Positions 62,315-64,000 of a stretch of DNA of 64,000 nucleotides are shown piece by piece. Under the pieces are notes generated by a model. It was not told where the DNA came from. It did no database searches and was given only the letters and a program-made list of their open reading frames with translations. Both the position numbers and the translations under genes were made by a program. Location: assembly GCF_040654195.1 (NCBI RefSeq), contig NZ_JBFAHM010000022.1, positions 1 through 64,000 on the forward strand, in the 5' to 3' direction. Positions within the stretch are counted from its first letter, which is position 1, and each line of letters begins with the position of its first letter. This DNA comes from Hamadaea sp013361475. GTDB lineage: Bacteria; Actinomycetota; Actinomycetes; Mycobacteriales; Micromonosporaceae.

Positions 62315-63583
62315 TCAGTTCGCCTTGTCGGCTGCCGCGAGCTGCGTGACCGCGGCGTCGACGCTGATCGAGCCCGCGAGGAGCTGCTGCGAAAGCCGTC
62401 CCAGGAGATCCAGTGTCTTGGCGGACAGAGCCACGTGCAGCGCCGGCTTGCCGGACTTGATGGCTGCGACGATCTCGGCGGCGGCGGGTCCGCTGGCGGA
62501 GGTGTCGATGGTCGTGTCCGACACGATGGCCCCTGCTCCGGTGTAGAAGGCTCGAAGCGCCTCCGTCGAGGTCAGGGAGCGGACCAGGTCAGCGGCGAGC
62601 GCCGGGTCCTTCGTCCACTTCGCCACCCCGTAGCCGATGCCGCCGTCGTACGCGAGGCTGGGTACCGCGCCCGGGGTGACCACCGGAGCCGGCATCACGC
62701 CGACGTTCTCCGGCTTGAGGAATTCGCCGAAGTCCTTCCAGTGCCCGATGTCGGACATCAGGCCGATGACGGTGGCCGCCTTGCCGGACTCGAACAGCGC
62801 GAACGAGTCGTTGAACATCGCGGTGGAGTTCGGGCCACTGGTGTTCAGACCAGCGTCCTCGGCCTGCTTCCAAAGCTGGAAGATGCGCTTCACGTTCGGC
62901 GACTGCCAGTCTCGTCTACCGGCGATCCAGTCGTCGTACTCCTTGGTGGTCAGGATCCCCGAGCCGAGCCCCGACAGGAAGAACTGGATGCCGTAGCCCT
63001 CCTTGTTGCCGAGGCTGAGACAACGCGCTCCGGTCGCCTTCTTGACGGCCGCGCATCCGGCGACGAAGTCGTCCCAGGTGGCCGCCGGATGCTCGGCGTC
63101 GAGCCCGGCCTTGGCGTACAGGGCCTTGTTGTAGTAGATCGGATGTCCCTGCAGCGTGACCGGCGCCGCCAGGGTCTTGTCGTCCTTGCGGAAGGCGTCC
63201 CAGCCGGCCAGCCGCTGCTTGTCCGGTGCGATGTACTGGTCGAGCGGCAGCAGGGAGTCGGCGCGATCTCGGATCTGGCCGCCGCCGTTGAACAAGACGA
63301 CGTCCGGACCCTTGCCGGCTTGGACGGCCGCACCGAGCAAGGTGTAGTACTGGTCGAACGGCTGCGCGACGAACTCCACGGTCACGCCAGGGTGTTTCTT
63401 GGCGAAGTCGGCCTTCGCCTGTTGCACGTAACCGGCGGCGGCCTTGTCGCCGGACTTCCAGTCCCAGACCACGAGCTTGCCGCTCGTCTGCCCGGTGGAA
63501 GAACCTGTTCCCGACGCACTACCGCAGCCTGCGATGACCAACAGCGCTGTCAGCAGCGCGGGCCACACTGCTCGCTGACTCAT
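62315..63583 (-). CDS. extracellular solute-binding lipoprotein (family 1)
   Basis: 422 residues from ATG 63583 (GGGGAG site). Lipobox LLVIAGCG, then the bilobal fold (GKLVVWDWKSGD, YYTLLGAAVQAGKGPDVVLF, and late WTKDPALAADLVRSL). Catches the substrate outside and hands it to the permeases. No ATPase gene in the operon, so a shared MsiK-type ATPase is expected elsewhere. Confidence 0.9.
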   Translation of the reverse strand: MSQRAVWPALLTALLVIAGCGSASGTGSSTGQTSGKLVVWDWKSGDKAAAGYVQQAKADFAKKHPGVTVEFVAQPFDQYYTLLGAAVQAGKGPDVVLFNGGGQIRDRADSLLPLDQYIAPDKQRLAGWDAFRKDDKTLAAPVTLQGHPIYYNKALYAKAGLDAEHPAATWDDFVAGCAAVKKATGARCLSLGNKEGYGIQFFLSGLGSGILTTKEYDDWIAGRRDWQSPNVKRIFQLWKQAEDAGLNTSGPNSTAMFNDSFALFESGKAATVIGLMSDIGHWKDFGEFLKPENVGVMPAPVVTPGAVPSLAYDGGIGYGVAKWTKDPALAADLVRSLTSTEALRAFYTGAGAIVSDTTIDTSASGPAAAEIVAAIKSGKPALHVALSAKTLDLLGRLSQQLLAGSISVDAAVTQLAAADKAN

Positions 63584-63730
63584 GGCTCCCCACTCTCGGA
63601 TAGACCGCCATCGCGGCCCCATAGATGGATGCCCAAACGTAAGTCGTATGATGTATGATGTCAACTCGCGAGAGCGAGTAGACTACCGACGACTTTGGGC
63701 ACGGCTCGAAGCGCCGGACCGGAGGAGAGC
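63584..63730. promoter_or_regulatory. divergent promoter with TATGATG repeats
   Basis: 147 bp between the divergent ABC operon and gntR. Near 63646-63660 TATGATG occurs twice in tandem (GTATGATGTATGATG), a likely GntR half-site array. No gene. Confidence 0.5.
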
Positions 63731-64000
63731 ATGGGGACAGTGCGACCGACCGCCAGCACACCACAGCCGCCGACCTGGGTGCAACGGCCCGCCAACCTCG
63801 CTCACGCGCTGGCGGCCGAGCTCGTGGAACGCATCGTCCAGGGCCGCCACCCCTCGGGCTCACCGCTGCCCCCCGAGCCCGCCCTGTGCGAGGCGTTCGG
63901 CGTCAGCCGCACGGTCGTCCGTGAAGCCGTCAAGATGCTGCAGGAGAAAGGGCTGGTTCAGGTCCGCCAGGGCGCCGGCACCGTCATCACCGCGCAGACC
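63731..64000 (+). CDS. GntR/FadR family regulator, cut by window end
   Basis: First 90 residues from ATG 63731 (GGAGGAGAGC directly upstream). Winged helix-turn-helix: LAAELVERIVQGRHPSGSPL, then EAFGVSRTVVREAVKMLQEK, GLVQVRQGAG. The FadR subgroup usually controls acid-sugar use. Divergent from the importer-enolase operon, which it likely represses. Confidence 0.88.
   Translation, partial: MGTVRPTASTPQPPTWVQRPANLAHALAAELVERIVQGRHPSGSPLPPEPALCEAFGVSRTVVREAVKMLQEKGLVQVRQGAGTVITAQT

Noticed and set aside
1..64000. CRISPR array or insertion sequence
   Set aside because: I saw no regularly spaced repeat array and no transposase. The only tandem repeat noticed is two copies at 19506-19573.

Overview
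The window is a stretch of actinobacterial chromosome. GC content is high, many starts are GTG or TTG, promoters are poorly marked, and there are many secreted proteins with ricin-type (CBM13) lectin domains. The set of families (GH10-CBM13-GH62 xylanase, streptogrisin-like protease with lectin, GPP34, CGNR zinc finger, ARPP-2-like protein) suggests Micromonosporaceae or a close relative. This placement is inference, because no rRNA or other marker gene is present.

Layout. 0-4.6 kb: TetR regulator, two paralogous CapA lipoproteins flanking a small P-loop kinase and a DODA-type dioxygenase. 4.74-5.02 kb: tRNA-Gly, tRNA-Cys and tRNA-Val in a row. 4.97-12.87 kb: a 7.9-kb integrated island inserted in the 3' half of tRNA-Val. 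A 48-bp identical core repeat bounds it, and the homology at both ends runs on through a tRNA terminator. The island carries a secreted CHAP-RCC1 protein, a divergent pair (DUF4238 protein and PD-(D/E)XK-like nuclease), a tyrosine integrase and a second ORF resembling only the integrase N-terminus. 13-19.4 kb: GNAT and MFS genes, CGNR regulator, S51 peptidase, a trypsin-like protein lacking catalytic residues, and hypotheticals, with gene remnants between them. 19.7-22.4 kb: a translationally coupled pair, a helical-vWA (TROVE-like) protein and an ARPP-2-like protein with a C-terminal helix-turn-helix. 24.9-30.8 kb: protease-lectin and a 1300-residue WD40-KAP NTPase. 30.9-37.7 kb: small membrane protein, GPP34 protein, APC permease with acetamidase/formamidase, aldose epimerase, and a TetR regulator with a perfect operator shared with a membrane protein. 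37.7-40.1 kb: an immunity-like patch (frameshifted zinc-ribbon gene, hypothetical, barstar fusion). 40.2-55.1 kb: two-component pair with a frameshifted kinase, S41 protease, membrane protein and GrpB, ECF sigma factor with PASTA membrane partner, vanadium haloperoxidase-like enzyme, ABC exporter with TetR autoregulator, and others. 55.2-64 kb: xylan and sugar-acid metabolism, with a GH10-CBM13-GH62 enzyme divergent from a LacI regulator, then an enolase-superfamily enzyme, a sugar ABC importer and a divergent FadR-type GntR regulator cut by the window end.

The strongest candidates for undescribed biology are the nuclease/DUF4238 pair in the tRNA-Val island, the vWA/ARPP-2 pair, the WD40-KAP protein, and the way the island carries its own copy of the tRNA 3' end plus terminator. 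All functional statements come from motif reading by eye. No database search was run.
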